DNA of 64,000 nt, taken from assembly GCF_035552695.1 (NCBI RefSeq), contig NZ_DASZKT010000093.1, positions 1 through 64,000 of the forward strand. The letters run 5' to 3'. The position numbers and the translations under genes are program-made. Below the pieces are notes generated by a model. The model saw only the letters and a program-made list of their open reading frames with translations, had not been told where the DNA came from and did not search any database. Numbering within the stretch: the first letter of the stretch is position 1; every line of letters begins with the position of its first letter. Shown here piece after piece: positions 51,192-59,853 of this stretch. Origin of the DNA: Actinospica sp035552695. Its GTDB lineage: Bacteria; Actinomycetota; Actinomycetes; Streptomycetales; Catenulisporaceae.

Positions 51192-53821
51192 ATCAGCTGA
51201 CGCAGGTGGTGAGCAAGGCGGTCGGCATCGACCTCGGCACCACCAACAGCGCGGTCGCGGTGATGAATCCGACCGACAGCGACATCGTGATCCACCAGGA
51301 CCCGAACACGAAGTCGTACACCACGCCGAGCTGCGTCTGGCGCGGTTCCGGCTCGGCGGAGACGGTGGTCGGGCGGCGCGCGTTCTCCCGGAAGGGCAGC
51401 CGGCCCGAGCCGATCAGCTCCGTCAAGCGGCTGATGGGCACCCGGGCCGCGGTCGGCCTCGGCGGCGAGCAGCTCAGCCCGCAGCAGGTCTCGGCGCTGA
51501 TCCTGGCCGAGATGAAGCGGCAGATCGAGGCGGACGTCGCCGCCTTCGACGGCGGCTCGAGCCGCTGGATCGTGGACCGCGCCGTGGTGACCGTGCCCGC
51601 CTACTTCGACCAGCCGCAGATCGACGCGACCCGCGAGGCGGCGGAGCTGGCCGGTCTCGAGGTGCTCGGCCTGCTGCACGAGCCGACCGCCGCGGCCAGC
51701 TACCACTGCTGGCGCACCGCGACCAGGGACGGCACGTTCCTCGTCTACGACCTCGGCGGCGGCACCTTCGACGTCAGTATCCTGCGTTGCACCGCGGGCA
51801 GCTTCGAGGTGCTCGGCATCAGCGGCAACAACCGGCTCGGCGGCGACGACATCGACGCGGCGCTCGCCCGGCGGCTGCAGTCGATGCTGCAGGCGGACGG
51901 CTGGGCACTGGACCTCGACCCGGAGCACGACGAGGAGGACCGCGCCCGGTTCACCCGGCTCACCTCGCTCGCCGAGGGCGCGAAGAAGGCCCTGTCGCAG
52001 AACTACGAGTACGTGCTCCGCGACAGCGGCCTGCTGATCGACAAGGAGGGCGAGCCGGTCGTCGTCGAGTCGATGCTGGAGCGTCCCGAACTCGAGGAGA
52101 TCGCCCGGCCGTTCATCGACCGCACCTTCCTGTACTGCGACGAGGCGGTCGCCCGCGCCCAGGAGCGCGCCGGGATCAGCCTGGCCGACGTGGACGAGGT
52201 CATCCTGGCCGGCGGCTCCACGCACATGCCGCTGGTGCGCGAACTGGTCCAGCGCGAGCTGTGCGGCGAGCCGGAAGCGGGCTCCGCGCGGCGCGAGCGT
52301 GCCAAGTGCGCCGAGCCGGTCTACGAGAAGGTCGACACCGTCGTGGCCCTCGGCGCGGCGGTGCGCGCGGCGGCGGTCGGCGGCATGGTCGTCTTCGACG
52401 AGGACCGCACCGTGAAGATCAGCCTGCGCGGCGCGGGCAGTACCGGCTCCTCCCGGCTCAGCGTCGGCGGCACGGTCGAGGCGCTGGTGCCCGAGGTGGA
52501 CCTGAGCGGCGGCCGGGTCGTGCTGAACGCCGGCGACTACGAGGACGAGACCGACCTGACCGCCGAGGGCTCGTTCAGCTTCACCCGGATCCCGCTGCAG
52601 GCGGACGCGGAGACCGAGTTCGCCTTCGAGGTCTACGACGGCGCGGGCGTGCTGCGCGGCGCGGCAGGCCGTTCGCTCGCGCACAGCTCCGAGGACGTCA
52701 AGCCGCTCGGCGGCGCGGCCAGCGGCGCGCAGAACACCAAGCAGATCACGCTCGAAGTACGCGGCGCGAGCGGCGACGTCGATCAGTTCCCGATCGTCAA
52801 GGTGCTGCAGACGCTGCCGTTCGCGAGCGACTACGACTTCCGCCACCCCGGCGGCGTCGAGACCGTGGAGCTGCGGCTGTTCCAGGAGGGCCGCCCGATC
52901 CAGGTCGTCGGGGTCCAGGTGCCGCGCAGCACGCCCAAGGACACCCCGATCCGGATGCACGTGGTGATGCACGAGAACTACGCGATCACCGTCGAGGGCA
53001 CCATCGGCGAGACCCCGTACCAGGCCACCGTGCGCCTGCCGATGGAACGCGGGATGCCCAGCGCGGAGCAGGCCGAGGATCTGACGCGGCGTTTCCAGGA
53101 GAACCTGCCCGGGCTGCCGGCCGGCCGGCGCGCCACGCTGGAGGCCAGGGTGAAGATGGCGCGGCAGGCGTTCGAGCAGGCCCGCCAGCGCGGGGACGTC
53201 GGGCAGGCCACGCACGAGTACGACGAGATGCAGTCGCTCGTCGAGTCGCTGCCCAAGATGGAGAACGAGCTGCGCCCGCCGAAGGCCGACTTCGACAAGC
53301 TGGTCGAGGACTGCCGCGAGCTGCACACCTACTACCTGCGCGACGGCGTCCCGGACGGCCGGCCCTTCGACGCGGAGGAGATCGGCCGCACGATCGAGGA
53401 GTACCGGCGCGGCGGCGAACGGGCGTACACCAACCGGGATCAGCGTTCGTACACCGAGGCCGTGGAGAAGTTCCGCGAGCTGCTCGAGTACCTGCGCGGA
53501 CTGCGCCGCGGCGCGCCCTCGAACCAGCCGGTGATGAGCCAGGCCGACCGGGCCGAGGCGACGCTCAACAACGTCGTGGCCGCCGCCCGGCAGCTGAAGT
53601 ACATGGCGCAGAACCTGCACAACGAGGAGGCGGAGCGGGAGATCGTCAAGATCGAGGAGCTGGTCCTCGGGCTCGAGCAGCAGCTCGCGGTCAACCCCTT
53701 CCACGTGCTCGAGGAGGGCAGCAAGCTGCGGGTGCGGCTGCGCCAGATCCAGGCGGGTCTGGTGCGCACCGGCGAGGCCTCGGCCGAAGCCCTCACCGGC
53801 GTCCCGCTGCTCGACATCTGA
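51188..53821 (+). CDS. divergent Hsp70 (DnaK-like) chaperone with long C-terminal extension
   Basis: An 877-residue Hsp70. The nucleotide-binding domain (1 to about 390) is well kept: VGIDLGTTNSAVAVM, VVTVPAYFDQPQIDATREAA, LLHEPTAAASYHCW, FLVYDLGGGTFDVSILR and ILAGGSTHMPLVREL. The beta substrate-binding part is poorly conserved and includes an unusual stretch at about 410-640. The last about 240 residues are helical, with TPR/coil-like patterns (ARVKMARQAFEQARQRGDVG). Ordinary DnaK is about 610-640 residues. The normal dnaK operon partners are replaced here by the J-like and GrpE-like genes directly upstream. ATG 51188 overlaps the preceding stop (ATGA). Confidence 0.92.
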   Translation: MNQLTQVVSKAVGIDLGTTNSAVAVMNPTDSDIVIHQDPNTKSYTTPSCVWRGSGSAETVVGRRAFSRKGSRPEPISSVKRLMGTRAAVGLGGEQLSPQQVSALILAEMKRQIEADVAAFDGGSSRWIVDRAVVTVPAYFDQPQIDATREAAELAGLEVLGLLHEPTAAASYHCWRTATRDGTFLVYDLGGGTFDVSILRCTAGSFEVLGISGNNRLGGDDIDAALARRLQSMLQADGWALDLDPEHDEEDRARFTRLTSLAEGAKKALSQNYEYVLRDSGLLIDKEGEPVVVESMLERPELEEIARPFIDRTFLYCDEAVARAQERAGISLADVDEVILAGGSTHMPLVRELVQRELCGEPEAGSARRERAKCAEPVYEKVDTVVALGAAVRAAAVGGMVVFDEDRTVKISLRGAGSTGSSRLSVGGTVEALVPEVDLSGGRVVLNAGDYEDETDLTAEGSFSFTRIPLQADAETEFAFEVYDGAGVLRGAAGRSLAHSSEDVKPLGGAASGAQNTKQITLEVRGASGDVDQFPIVKVLQTLPFASDYDFRHPGGVETVELRLFQEGRPIQVVGVQVPRSTPKDTPIRMHVVMHENYAITVEGTIGETPYQATVRLPMERGMPSAEQAEDLTRRFQENLPGLPAGRRATLEARVKMARQAFEQARQRGDVGQATHEYDEMQSLVESLPKMENELRPPKADFDKLVEDCRELHTYYLRDGVPDGRPFDAEEIGRTIEEYRRGGERAYTNRDQRSYTEAVEKFRELLEYLRGLRRGAPSNQPVMSQADRAEATLNNVVAAARQLKYMAQNLHNEEAEREIVKIEELVLGLEQQLAVNPFHVLEEGSKLRVRLRQIQAGLVRTGEASAEALTGVPLLDI

Positions 53822-53842
53822 TTCGCGAGGAGGATGCCCGCC

Positions 53843-54406
53843 ATGACCGAGACCGAGACCACGCCCGCCGGGTCCGCTGCGGCCACAGCGCCCACCGCGT
53901 CAGCTCCGGAGGCCGAACTCGCCGAGTCCGCCGCGCGCGGCCACACCCGGATCAGGGCGCACGCGGCGCGGCTGTTCAACGACGGCCTCGCGGCCGCCCG
54001 GAACGGCCACCCGGCCCGCGCGCGCGACCACTTCGCGGCCTGCGTGTACTGGTACCCGCACGACCTCGAGGCCCGCAGCGCGCTCGCCCTGGCCTGCCTG
54101 GAATCCGGCGACCTGGACGCGGCGTGCGAGCACTGGCGCATGGTGCTCGACCAGCGTCCGAACGACCGCAAGGCGCAGCGCGGCCTCGCCCTGCTGGACG
54201 CGGACGCGACTGCGGCTAGTCCAGGTCCTCCGCCGGTTCCTTCGCCAACTCCCCGGGAGGCTCCGGAGACTCCGCCGATTCCGGAGACCCGGCTGGCGCC
54301 GGAACCTCAGCCGATTCCGGGGACCGAGCCGGCTCCGGATTCGACTCCGGCTCCGGCTCCGGCTCCGGATTCAGCTCCGCAGCCGGAGACCGTGACAGGT
54401 CCCTGA
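53843..54406 (+). CDS. small TPR protein with proline-rich tail
   Basis: A 187-residue protein. Residues about 35-118 carry two or three TPR units (AARLFNDGLAAARNGHPARA, ALALACLESGDLDAACEHWR). Residues about 125-187 are a Pro/Glu/Ala/Ser tail. GGAGGA nine bases upstream selects ATG 53843 over ATG 53834, which abuts the box. Its last 191 bases overlap the 3' end of the CHAT protease gene on the opposite strand. It closes the plus-strand operon and probably docks partner proteins. Confidence 0.85.
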   Translation: MTETETTPAGSAAATAPTASAPEAELAESAARGHTRIRAHAARLFNDGLAAARNGHPARARDHFAACVYWYPHDLEARSALALACLESGDLDAACEHWRMVLDQRPNDRKAQRGLALLDADATAASPGPPPVPSPTPREAPETPPIPETRLAPEPQPIPGTEPAPDSTPAPAPAPDSAPQPETVTGP

Positions 54407-56378
54407 CGAGCCGGTCGGGATCGACCCCGAGCCGGATCAGGGTCTTCCAGGCCGAGGACTGCGGGTCGGTGAGCAGCGCGAGCAGCAGCTCCGCCTCACC
54501 GGCCCGCCCCTCGCCCTCCTCGCGGGAGTTCGCGGTCTGCAAGGCCTGCGCGACCCGCGTCGACAGCTCGCCGGCGCGCGGCGCGCCGACGGCCGCCAGG
54601 CGCTGCATCGCCCGATCCACGTCCAGCCCCTGCGCCTCGATCGCGTCGCTGAGCGCCTCGCTCCCCGTCACGGCGAACGCCTTCAGCAGCGCGTGCGAGC
54701 TGATCATCGATTCGGCCCGCGTGGCGGCGAGCAGCCGGGCGCACAGCACGACGCCGAACGCGCGGGCGTCGAGCCCGTCCAGCGACACCCGCTGCCGGAG
54801 CGCGGCACCGCGGCCGATCTCGATCTCCGCCCCCGGCGGCGCGAGCAGCTGCTCCATGGAGATGCCGTGCAGGTCCAGCAGCTCCTCGCAGGCGCTGCCG
54901 CCCACCCTCAGCAGCGCCGCCGCGATGTCGTCTATGGTCAGCGCGCCGCGCCCGGCCGACGCGACGGCCTCGTCGGCGAGCGCGAACACCCTGGCCACGG
55001 TGTCCGAGAGCTCGACCTCCGGACGATGGCCGTTGATCTTCCCGTCGGCCTCGATGGAGGTGGTGGACGCGGTCGGCGCGGTGCCGGCCGTGTCCTGCGG
55101 CTCCATCGATCCGGCCGGCGCGGGCGGGGTCCGCAGATTCCTGCGCAGCGCCGTCAGCCGTTCCTGGCCGATCCTGGGCAGGCTGCGCTCCTGGATCTCC
55201 TTGGTCTCCAGCAGGCCGGCCAGCAGGTCGAGCGAGGTGATCAGCCCCGCGGCCGCCGCGCTCCTGCTGATGTACCTGATGAGCGCCCGCGCGTCCGGGG
55301 CGAAGGGCAGCGTCTCCCGCTGCTTCGAGCCGGTGCCCTGCGACGTGGCGGGCCGCTGCTCGTGGGTGATCCGCGCGTTCGGGTCCCCGTAGAGCACGAA
55401 CGAGGCCCAGGAGTCGTCCTGCTGCTCGCTGAGCTGCAAGCGGGCCTTGCGCACCGCCGTGCCGGCCGCCTCCTGCTCGCGCAGCTCGCTGTAGAAGGCC
55501 TCCGCGAAACGCAGGGCACTGTCGTCGTCCACGACGGTCCGGGTGCCCACGACCGTCTTCGCGCCCATCATCATGAACAGCCGGCACACGCTCATGGTCA
55601 GCCCGGCCGAGGCGCAGCCGTTGATGAACACGACCGGCGGCGCGCCCCGGCCCGCGAGCGTGCGCAGCGCCGGCTCGTCGACCAGGTCCCGGCGGTGCAC
55701 GAGCAGGCCCATCGCGTCGGGCGCGTTCGAGACGTGCCCGGAGAAGTGGAACAGGTCGTAGGGCTCTGATTCGTCGGTCAGCTCGAGGATGATGCGGCCG
55801 AGCTCGGCCTCGGCGCCGAGCAGCACCGTGCACTCGATGCCCTGCTCGGCCAGCCAGCGGCCGATCCGATCCGCCTCCTCGCGGGCCTTCGGCAGATCGC
55901 TCAGCGTGTCGCCGACCACGAGCGCGCGCCGTACCGGGCCGATGTGCCGTCCGCCGAGCACCCGCGCATTCACCTTGGAACGGCGCCCGATGTCGGCCTT
56001 GAGCCCGAGGAAGTCCTCGCCGTCGTGCAGCAGCTCCCAGGGCACGGCCGATTCGTTGGAGTTGACCAGCAGCGGCTCGGTGGACTCCTGCAGCTGCCGG
56101 ACGAGCTCGAGGACGGTGCCCTCCGGAGGCTGCAGCAACTGCCGGTAGAGCAGGCGACCCTGTGTGCGCAGCGTTCGGCGCAGCAGCTCCGGGTCGCCCG
56201 CCGCGGTCTGCAGGGCCTTGTCGATCTTCAGGCAGGAGGCGTCGACCAAGGCCTGGTTGACGTCGATGGTGTACTCCTGCTGCAGCGGCCCGGCGGAGCC
56301 CTCGCGCGTGGTGAGCGAGTACGAGTACTTCGTCCGGCCGGGCTTGGGCATCGAGACCGTGACGTCCAGCGTCGTCAT
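54216..56378 (-). CDS. CHAT-domain (caspase-like) protease with four Clp-N-like repeats
   Basis: A 720-residue protein. Residues about 80-340 are a CHAT domain: AVPWELLHDGEDFLGLK (111-127), catalytic His215 in LFHFSGHVSN, catalytic Cys255 in VFINGCASAG and the terminal WASFVLYGDP (324-333). Four helical units follow that resemble halves of Clp-N domains (about 359-418, 459-513, 536-598, 605-662; for example VARVFALADEAVASAGRGAL...IAAALLRVGG). The end is a Pro/Glu/Ser tail. Clp-N modules usually bind adaptors or substrates of Clp ATPases, and the convergent operon encodes a ClpB-like ATPase with the same kind of domain. ATG 56378 overlaps the stop of the upstream membrane protein (ATGA). Confidence 0.9.
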   Translation of the reverse strand: MTTLDVTVSMPKPGRTKYSYSLTTREGSAGPLQQEYTIDVNQALVDASCLKIDKALQTAAGDPELLRRTLRTQGRLLYRQLLQPPEGTVLELVRQLQESTEPLLVNSNESAVPWELLHDGEDFLGLKADIGRRSKVNARVLGGRHIGPVRRALVVGDTLSDLPKAREEADRIGRWLAEQGIECTVLLGAEAELGRIILELTDESEPYDLFHFSGHVSNAPDAMGLLVHRRDLVDEPALRTLAGRGAPPVVFINGCASAGLTMSVCRLFMMMGAKTVVGTRTVVDDDSALRFAEAFYSELREQEAAGTAVRKARLQLSEQQDDSWASFVLYGDPNARITHEQRPATSQGTGSKQRETLPFAPDARALIRYISRSAAAAGLITSLDLLAGLLETKEIQERSLPRIGQERLTALRRNLRTPPAPAGSMEPQDTAGTAPTASTTSIEADGKINGHRPEVELSDTVARVFALADEAVASAGRGALTIDDIAAALLRVGGSACEELLDLHGISMEQLLAPPGAEIEIGRGAALRQRVSLDGLDARAFGVVLCARLLAATRAESMISSHALLKAFAVTGSEALSDAIEAQGLDVDRAMQRLAAVGAPRAGELSTRVAQALQTANSREEGEGRAGEAELLLALLTDPQSSAWKTLIRLGVDPDRLVRDLSRSPAAELNPEPEPEPESNPEPARSPESAEVPAPAGSPESAESPEPPGELAKEPAEDLD

Positions 56379-56809
56379 CGGTCGTCCCGCTCCTGGCCGT
56401 GCGCGCGGAGGAACTCGTCCACCGCCTGCGACTGGATCCAGTCGGCCGGATACGTCAGGACGATGGTGCGGTCCCCGGAGGTGATGGTGACGGAGGGGAT
56501 CTCCGGCTCCTCCTCGGCGGGCACCCGGTGCTCCTCGCCGCTGCGCGTGCGGTGCAGGGCGAGCCAGTGGTAGACGGTGTCCACGATCGCGACGATGTTC
56601 GCCACGCCGCCGACCGCGATCGTCACCACGTCCAGGATTCCCGCGTCCCGCTTGCCGGGCTCCGGCTTCGGCACGCGCTCCTCGACCACGCGGTCCGCGC
56701 CAGCCTCGCCGAGCTGCTCGAACAGGCCGGGCAGCGCCTCCCTGGGATCCGGCCCGTGCAAGGCGAGTTCGAGTTCGAAGCCGTGCTCGGGAGCCTCTCG
56801 CACTGCCAC
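56375..56809 (-). CDS. EACC1-like small membrane protein coupled to the CHAT protease
   Basis: A 144-residue protein: a short beta/alpha N-terminal part (FELELALHGPDPREALPG), one hydrophobic stretch (about 58-82, DVVTIAVGGVANIVAIVDTV) and a C-terminal beta hairpin (SVTITSGDRTIVLTYPADW). This layout is like EACC1, the effector-associated constant component found beside caspase-like and other effectors in actinobacteria. I recall the family by architecture and have not aligned it. Its stop overlaps the CHAT start, so the two are made together. GTG 56809 or GTG 56803 could be the start. A membrane-tethering or restraint role for the protease is inferred. Confidence 0.6.
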   Translation of the reverse strand: MAVREAPEHGFELELALHGPDPREALPGLFEQLGEAGADRVVEERVPKPEPGKRDAGILDVVTIAVGGVANIVAIVDTVYHWLALHRTRSGEEHRVPAEEEPEIPSVTITSGDRTIVLTYPADWIQSQAVDEFLRAHGQERDDR

Positions 56810-56876
56810 CCCTGCTACCTCCGCTCAGAGCCCGCCCCGAGCTCACCAAGTTCTGACGCTGAGTTAGATCTTATCT

Positions 56877-57743
56877 TCATTTGAGTAGGCGCGAGAGCCT
56901 TCTGTCGGCCAAAGGTTTCCCACCGGTTTGACAGGTCGGGCAGTACTGCAGGGCGGAGTCGCTGAACGAGACCTCGCGGATCGTGTCGCCGCAGACCGGG
57001 CAGGGCTCGCCCTTCCTGCCGTGCACGCGCAGGCCGGACTTCTTCTCGCTCTTCAGCTCGGTCAGCGGCAGTCCGCGAGAGCGCTCGACGGCCTCGGTGA
57101 GCGTGCCGACGGCGATCGCGTGCAGGTCGGTGACCTCGGCCGGGGTGAGCTTCGCGGCGATCTTGAACGGGGACATCTTGGCGGCGTGCAGGATCTCGTC
57201 CGAGTACGCGTTGCCGATGCCCGCGATCGTGCTCTGATCGCGCAGCACGCCCTTGATCTGCCGACGCTCGTTCTTCAGCAGGTCGATCAGCACCTCGGCG
57301 GTGAACTCGGGCGACAGCGGCTCGATCCCGAGGCGCGCCACTCCCGGCACGTCCTCCGGATCACTGACCAGCCAGATCGCCAGCCGCTTCTGCGTCCCGG
57401 CCTCCGTGACGTCGAAACCCGCGGACTCCGGCTCCGTCAGCCGCAGGCGCAGCGCCAGTGGACCCTTTCCGGGACGCACCGGCTGCGTCGGCAGCTCGTC
57501 CTTCCACCTGATCCACCCCGCGCGGGAGAGGTGCATGACGAGGTGCAGTTCGCCGATCCGCATGTCGAGGAACTTCCCGCGCCGCCCCACGCCGTCGAAC
57601 GTCAGGCCCTCGATCGCCGAGAGCGGCGGGTCGTACGTCTTCATCGCCTGGAACGCGGCCGGCGTCGCCGCGGCCACGGTGCGTCCGGCCAGCTTCCCGT
57701 CCAGAAAGGCGGCCAGCGCCTCGACCTCGGGCAATTCGGGCAT
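56877..57743 (-). CDS. Fpg/Nei-family DNA glycosylase
   Basis: A 288-residue base-excision repair enzyme that removes oxidised bases and cleaves the DNA backbone. It starts PELPEVEAL with Pro2 as the catalytic amine and Glu3 as acid. Lys57 is in GRRGKFLD, the helix-two-turn-helix region reads IAGIGNAYSDEILHAAKMSP, and the C-terminal zinc finger has four Cys (CPVCG ... YCPTCQ, near 247-271). Fpg versus Nei cannot be separated with confidence. It follows the CHAT module at 67 bases on the same strand but is a housekeeping gene. Confidence 0.95.
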   Translation of the reverse strand: MPELPEVEALAAFLDGKLAGRTVAAATPAAFQAMKTYDPPLSAIEGLTFDGVGRRGKFLDMRIGELHLVMHLSRAGWIRWKDELPTQPVRPGKGPLALRLRLTEPESAGFDVTEAGTQKRLAIWLVSDPEDVPGVARLGIEPLSPEFTAEVLIDLLKNERRQIKGVLRDQSTIAGIGNAYSDEILHAAKMSPFKIAAKLTPAEVTDLHAIAVGTLTEAVERSRGLPLTELKSEKKSGLRVHGRKGEPCPVCGDTIREVSFSDSALQYCPTCQTGGKPLADRRLSRLLK

Positions 57744-57791
57744 GGACCCAATTTTGCCACCCGCCGCAAGCCCCCGCCCGCCGGTGTCGGC

Positions 57792-57834
57792 TCGGCGGCG
57801 ATCCTCCCCGTCTACTGAGGAAGATCGCCGCCGA
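57792..57834 (-). terminator. strong hairpin after the secreted-protein pair
   Basis: TCGGCGGCGATC (57792-57803) and GATCGCCGCCGA (57823-57834) are a perfect 12-bp inverted repeat 19 bases beyond the DUF4232-like stop. There is no U-tract. It likely ends transcription of the protease and DUF4232-like pair. Confidence 0.75.
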
Positions 57835-57852
57835 ACGGTCAGCGGATCGAGC

Positions 57853-58377
57853 CTAGAACGACTGCTCGCCCTCGCCGAGGCCGATGCCGGTGGTCCACGA
57901 GCTGATGCTGACGCCGCCGGAGTAGATCGCGGTGTTGCCGGGGTAGAGGAAATCGGTCACCCGCGAGGTCTTGTCCGGCATGGCCAGCGTCAGGGTGGTG
58001 ACGTAGAGGCTGTCCTGCGGGGTGTCCGGTATCGCGTAGTAGAACCTGGCGTGCAGGGGGCTGTTCGGGCGCAGGATCAGCGTGCCGCCGCGGCCGTTGA
58101 TCTGCACGGGGATCTTCTTCTTCTGCGACGGCGGCCCGGCCAGGGTGATCAGCGGGGTGTCGCTGAGCGAGCAGGTGATGCCGTCGTGGGCGAGCAGCGT
58201 CAGGTCGAACGTGCGCTGGCCGAGGCCGTAGCTGTAGCCGCCGAAGTAGAACGAGACGTCGTTCATCGTGCAGGGGTGGACGGCGGCGGCCCCGGAGGCC
58301 CCGGCCGGCAGGGCCGCGACCGCTACGCCCGCGGTGACGGCGGCGGCCAGGGCCGCCGCGCGGATCTTCTTACGCAT
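57853..58377 (-). CDS. secreted DUF4232-like protein
   Basis: A 174-residue exported protein with a signal peptide (MRKKIRAAALAAAVTAGVAV, cut near AGASGA). The mature domain carries a Cys pair (HPCTMNDV and GITCSLSDTPLITLAGP) and beta-strands as in DUF4232 proteins of actinomycetes; function is unknown. It follows the sedolisin-type protease gene by 34 bases in one orientation, so the two are probably co-expressed and co-secreted. ATG 58377 starts the signal. Confidence 0.75.
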   Translation of the reverse strand: MRKKIRAAALAAAVTAGVAVAALPAGASGAAAVHPCTMNDVSFYFGGYSYGLGQRTFDLTLLAHDGITCSLSDTPLITLAGPPSQKKKIPVQINGRGGTLILRPNSPLHARFYYAIPDTPQDSLYVTTLTLAMPDKTSRVTDFLYPGNTAIYSGGVSISSWTTGIGLGEGEQSF

Positions 58378-58411
58378 GGTTTGCAGAGTCCTTATCTCCG
58401 TGCTCGGATGC

Positions 58412-59764
58412 CTAGAACGCGCCGAGGCCGTGCGGGATGCCGATCCCGGTCGGGCCGTCCCAGCCGGCAATGGCGTTGCACAGCTTCTTGCTGATGCCGG
58501 GGTACGCGGCGCAGTTCAGGAACGCCTCGTTGTTTCCGCTGGTCACGTCCGTGAAGTCGGCCGCGGGCGCGGCGTAGAGGGTGTTCGGGCCGTCCACCGC
58601 GGACAGGTGGCCGGCCCGGGCGAACAGGCCGCCGATGTAGGGGGCTGACGCGCTGGTGCCGCCGACGATCGTCCAGTCGGCGGGCTGTCCGGTGCTCGGC
58701 GCGTAGGTGTCGTAGACGGCCAGGCCGGTGTTCGGGTCGGCGTCGGCGGCGATGTCGGCCGCGGCGCGGTGTCCGCCGCAGGCCGCGGTGACGGCGGCGG
58801 GCTGGCCGGTCGCCGCGCGGAAGTCGGTCTCGCAGCCGCTGCCGCCGTCGGACCACGCGGTCGACTTGGCGCCGGCCTTCGTCGGCATCGTGGTTCCGCC
58901 GACCGCGATCACCGTCGGCAGGTCGGACGGCCAGGACTGGTGGATGCCGCCGTTGAAGCCGCTGTCGCCGGTCGAGACCGCGATCGCGACGCCCTTGTGC
59001 TGGAAGGCTGCGAGGTCCGCGCCGCCGGTGTTGGTCACGTCGGCCGAGTAGCCGTAGCTGATGCTGACCACGGAGGCGTGCGCGCCGACGGCGGTGTTCA
59101 CGGCCTTCGCGAAGTCTCCGGTGCTGACATCGTTGTCGTCCTCCCCGTCCTGCCAGGGCACGGATATCTCGACCAGGTGGCAGGTCCCGCACGCGGCGGA
59201 GGCCATGTCCAGGTCGAGCGAGGTCTCGACGGCGACGTCCTCTTCGAGCGCCGCGCCCGCGCCGCTCTTCTGCGGGGCGGGCTGTGCGCCGCCGGTGTAG
59301 TTCTCCAGGTGCAGGCAGCCGTTCGCGGTGGTGCACGCCGGCAGGCCGTACTGCTTGCGGTACGTGGCCAGGTCGGCGGCCAGGTGTCCGTCCACGCCGG
59401 CGTCGATGATGGCGATCGTCGCGGTGCTCGCGGTTGTGGACGGCAGGTCGTACGCGCTGGCCAGGCCCGCCGGTCCGTAGCCCGCGGGCTGTGAGGAGCT
59501 CAGCGGGGTGGTGCTGTTCTTGGCCGCGGTGACGACTTCCGCGTCGCAGTGGGCGCACACGCGGTGGGTTCCGTGCGTCTGCAGCAGGGTCCCGTTCCGC
59601 ACCTGCTGCGCCACGGCGGCGACCGTCTCTCCGCTGTTCGCCGTGGCGCTGTTCGCCGCCGTCGCGCCGCTCGCGGTCGCCGCCGCCGTGAGCGCGAGGG
59701 CGGCCGCGACCGCGAGCACGGGTATGGCCGCGAGGCTCCGTCCCCGCATACCGAATACCGACAT
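58412..59764 (-). CDS. secreted S53 (sedolisin) family serine-carboxyl peptidase
   Basis: A 450-residue exported protease. A signal peptide (LAAIPVLAVAAALALTAAAT) is followed by a short N-terminal region and the catalytic domain. The sedolisin residues are Glu180 and Asp184 (VAVETSLDLDM), Asp267 (STGDSGF) and Ser371 (GGTSASAP). Enzymes of this family are active at acid pH. The large propeptide typical of many sedolisins is short here. AAGGGGAC is seven bases before ATG 59764. Confidence 0.9.
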   Translation of the reverse strand: MSVFGMRGRSLAAIPVLAVAAALALTAAATASGATAANSATANSGETVAAVAQQVRNGTLLQTHGTHRVCAHCDAEVVTAAKNSTTPLSSSQPAGYGPAGLASAYDLPSTTASTATIAIIDAGVDGHLAADLATYRKQYGLPACTTANGCLHLENYTGGAQPAPQKSGAGAALEEDVAVETSLDLDMASAACGTCHLVEISVPWQDGEDDNDVSTGDFAKAVNTAVGAHASVVSISYGYSADVTNTGGADLAAFQHKGVAIAVSTGDSGFNGGIHQSWPSDLPTVIAVGGTTMPTKAGAKSTAWSDGGSGCETDFRAATGQPAAVTAACGGHRAAADIAADADPNTGLAVYDTYAPSTGQPADWTIVGGTSASAPYIGGLFARAGHLSAVDGPNTLYAAPAADFTDVTSGNNEAFLNCAAYPGISKKLCNAIAGWDGPTGIGIPHGLGAF

Positions 59765-59853
59765 ATCGTCCCCTTATCCCAGTGGGTGTCGCAGTGGGTT
59801 TCGCGGGGAGAGACGATCGCGGCGGAGATCGGTTGGCGCGGCTTCAGAAATAT

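Noticed and set aside
51140..53704. 854-residue open frame opposite the Hsp70 gene
   Set aside because: The Hsp70 ATPase motifs on the plus strand are unmistakable; the opposite frame has no recognisable domain.
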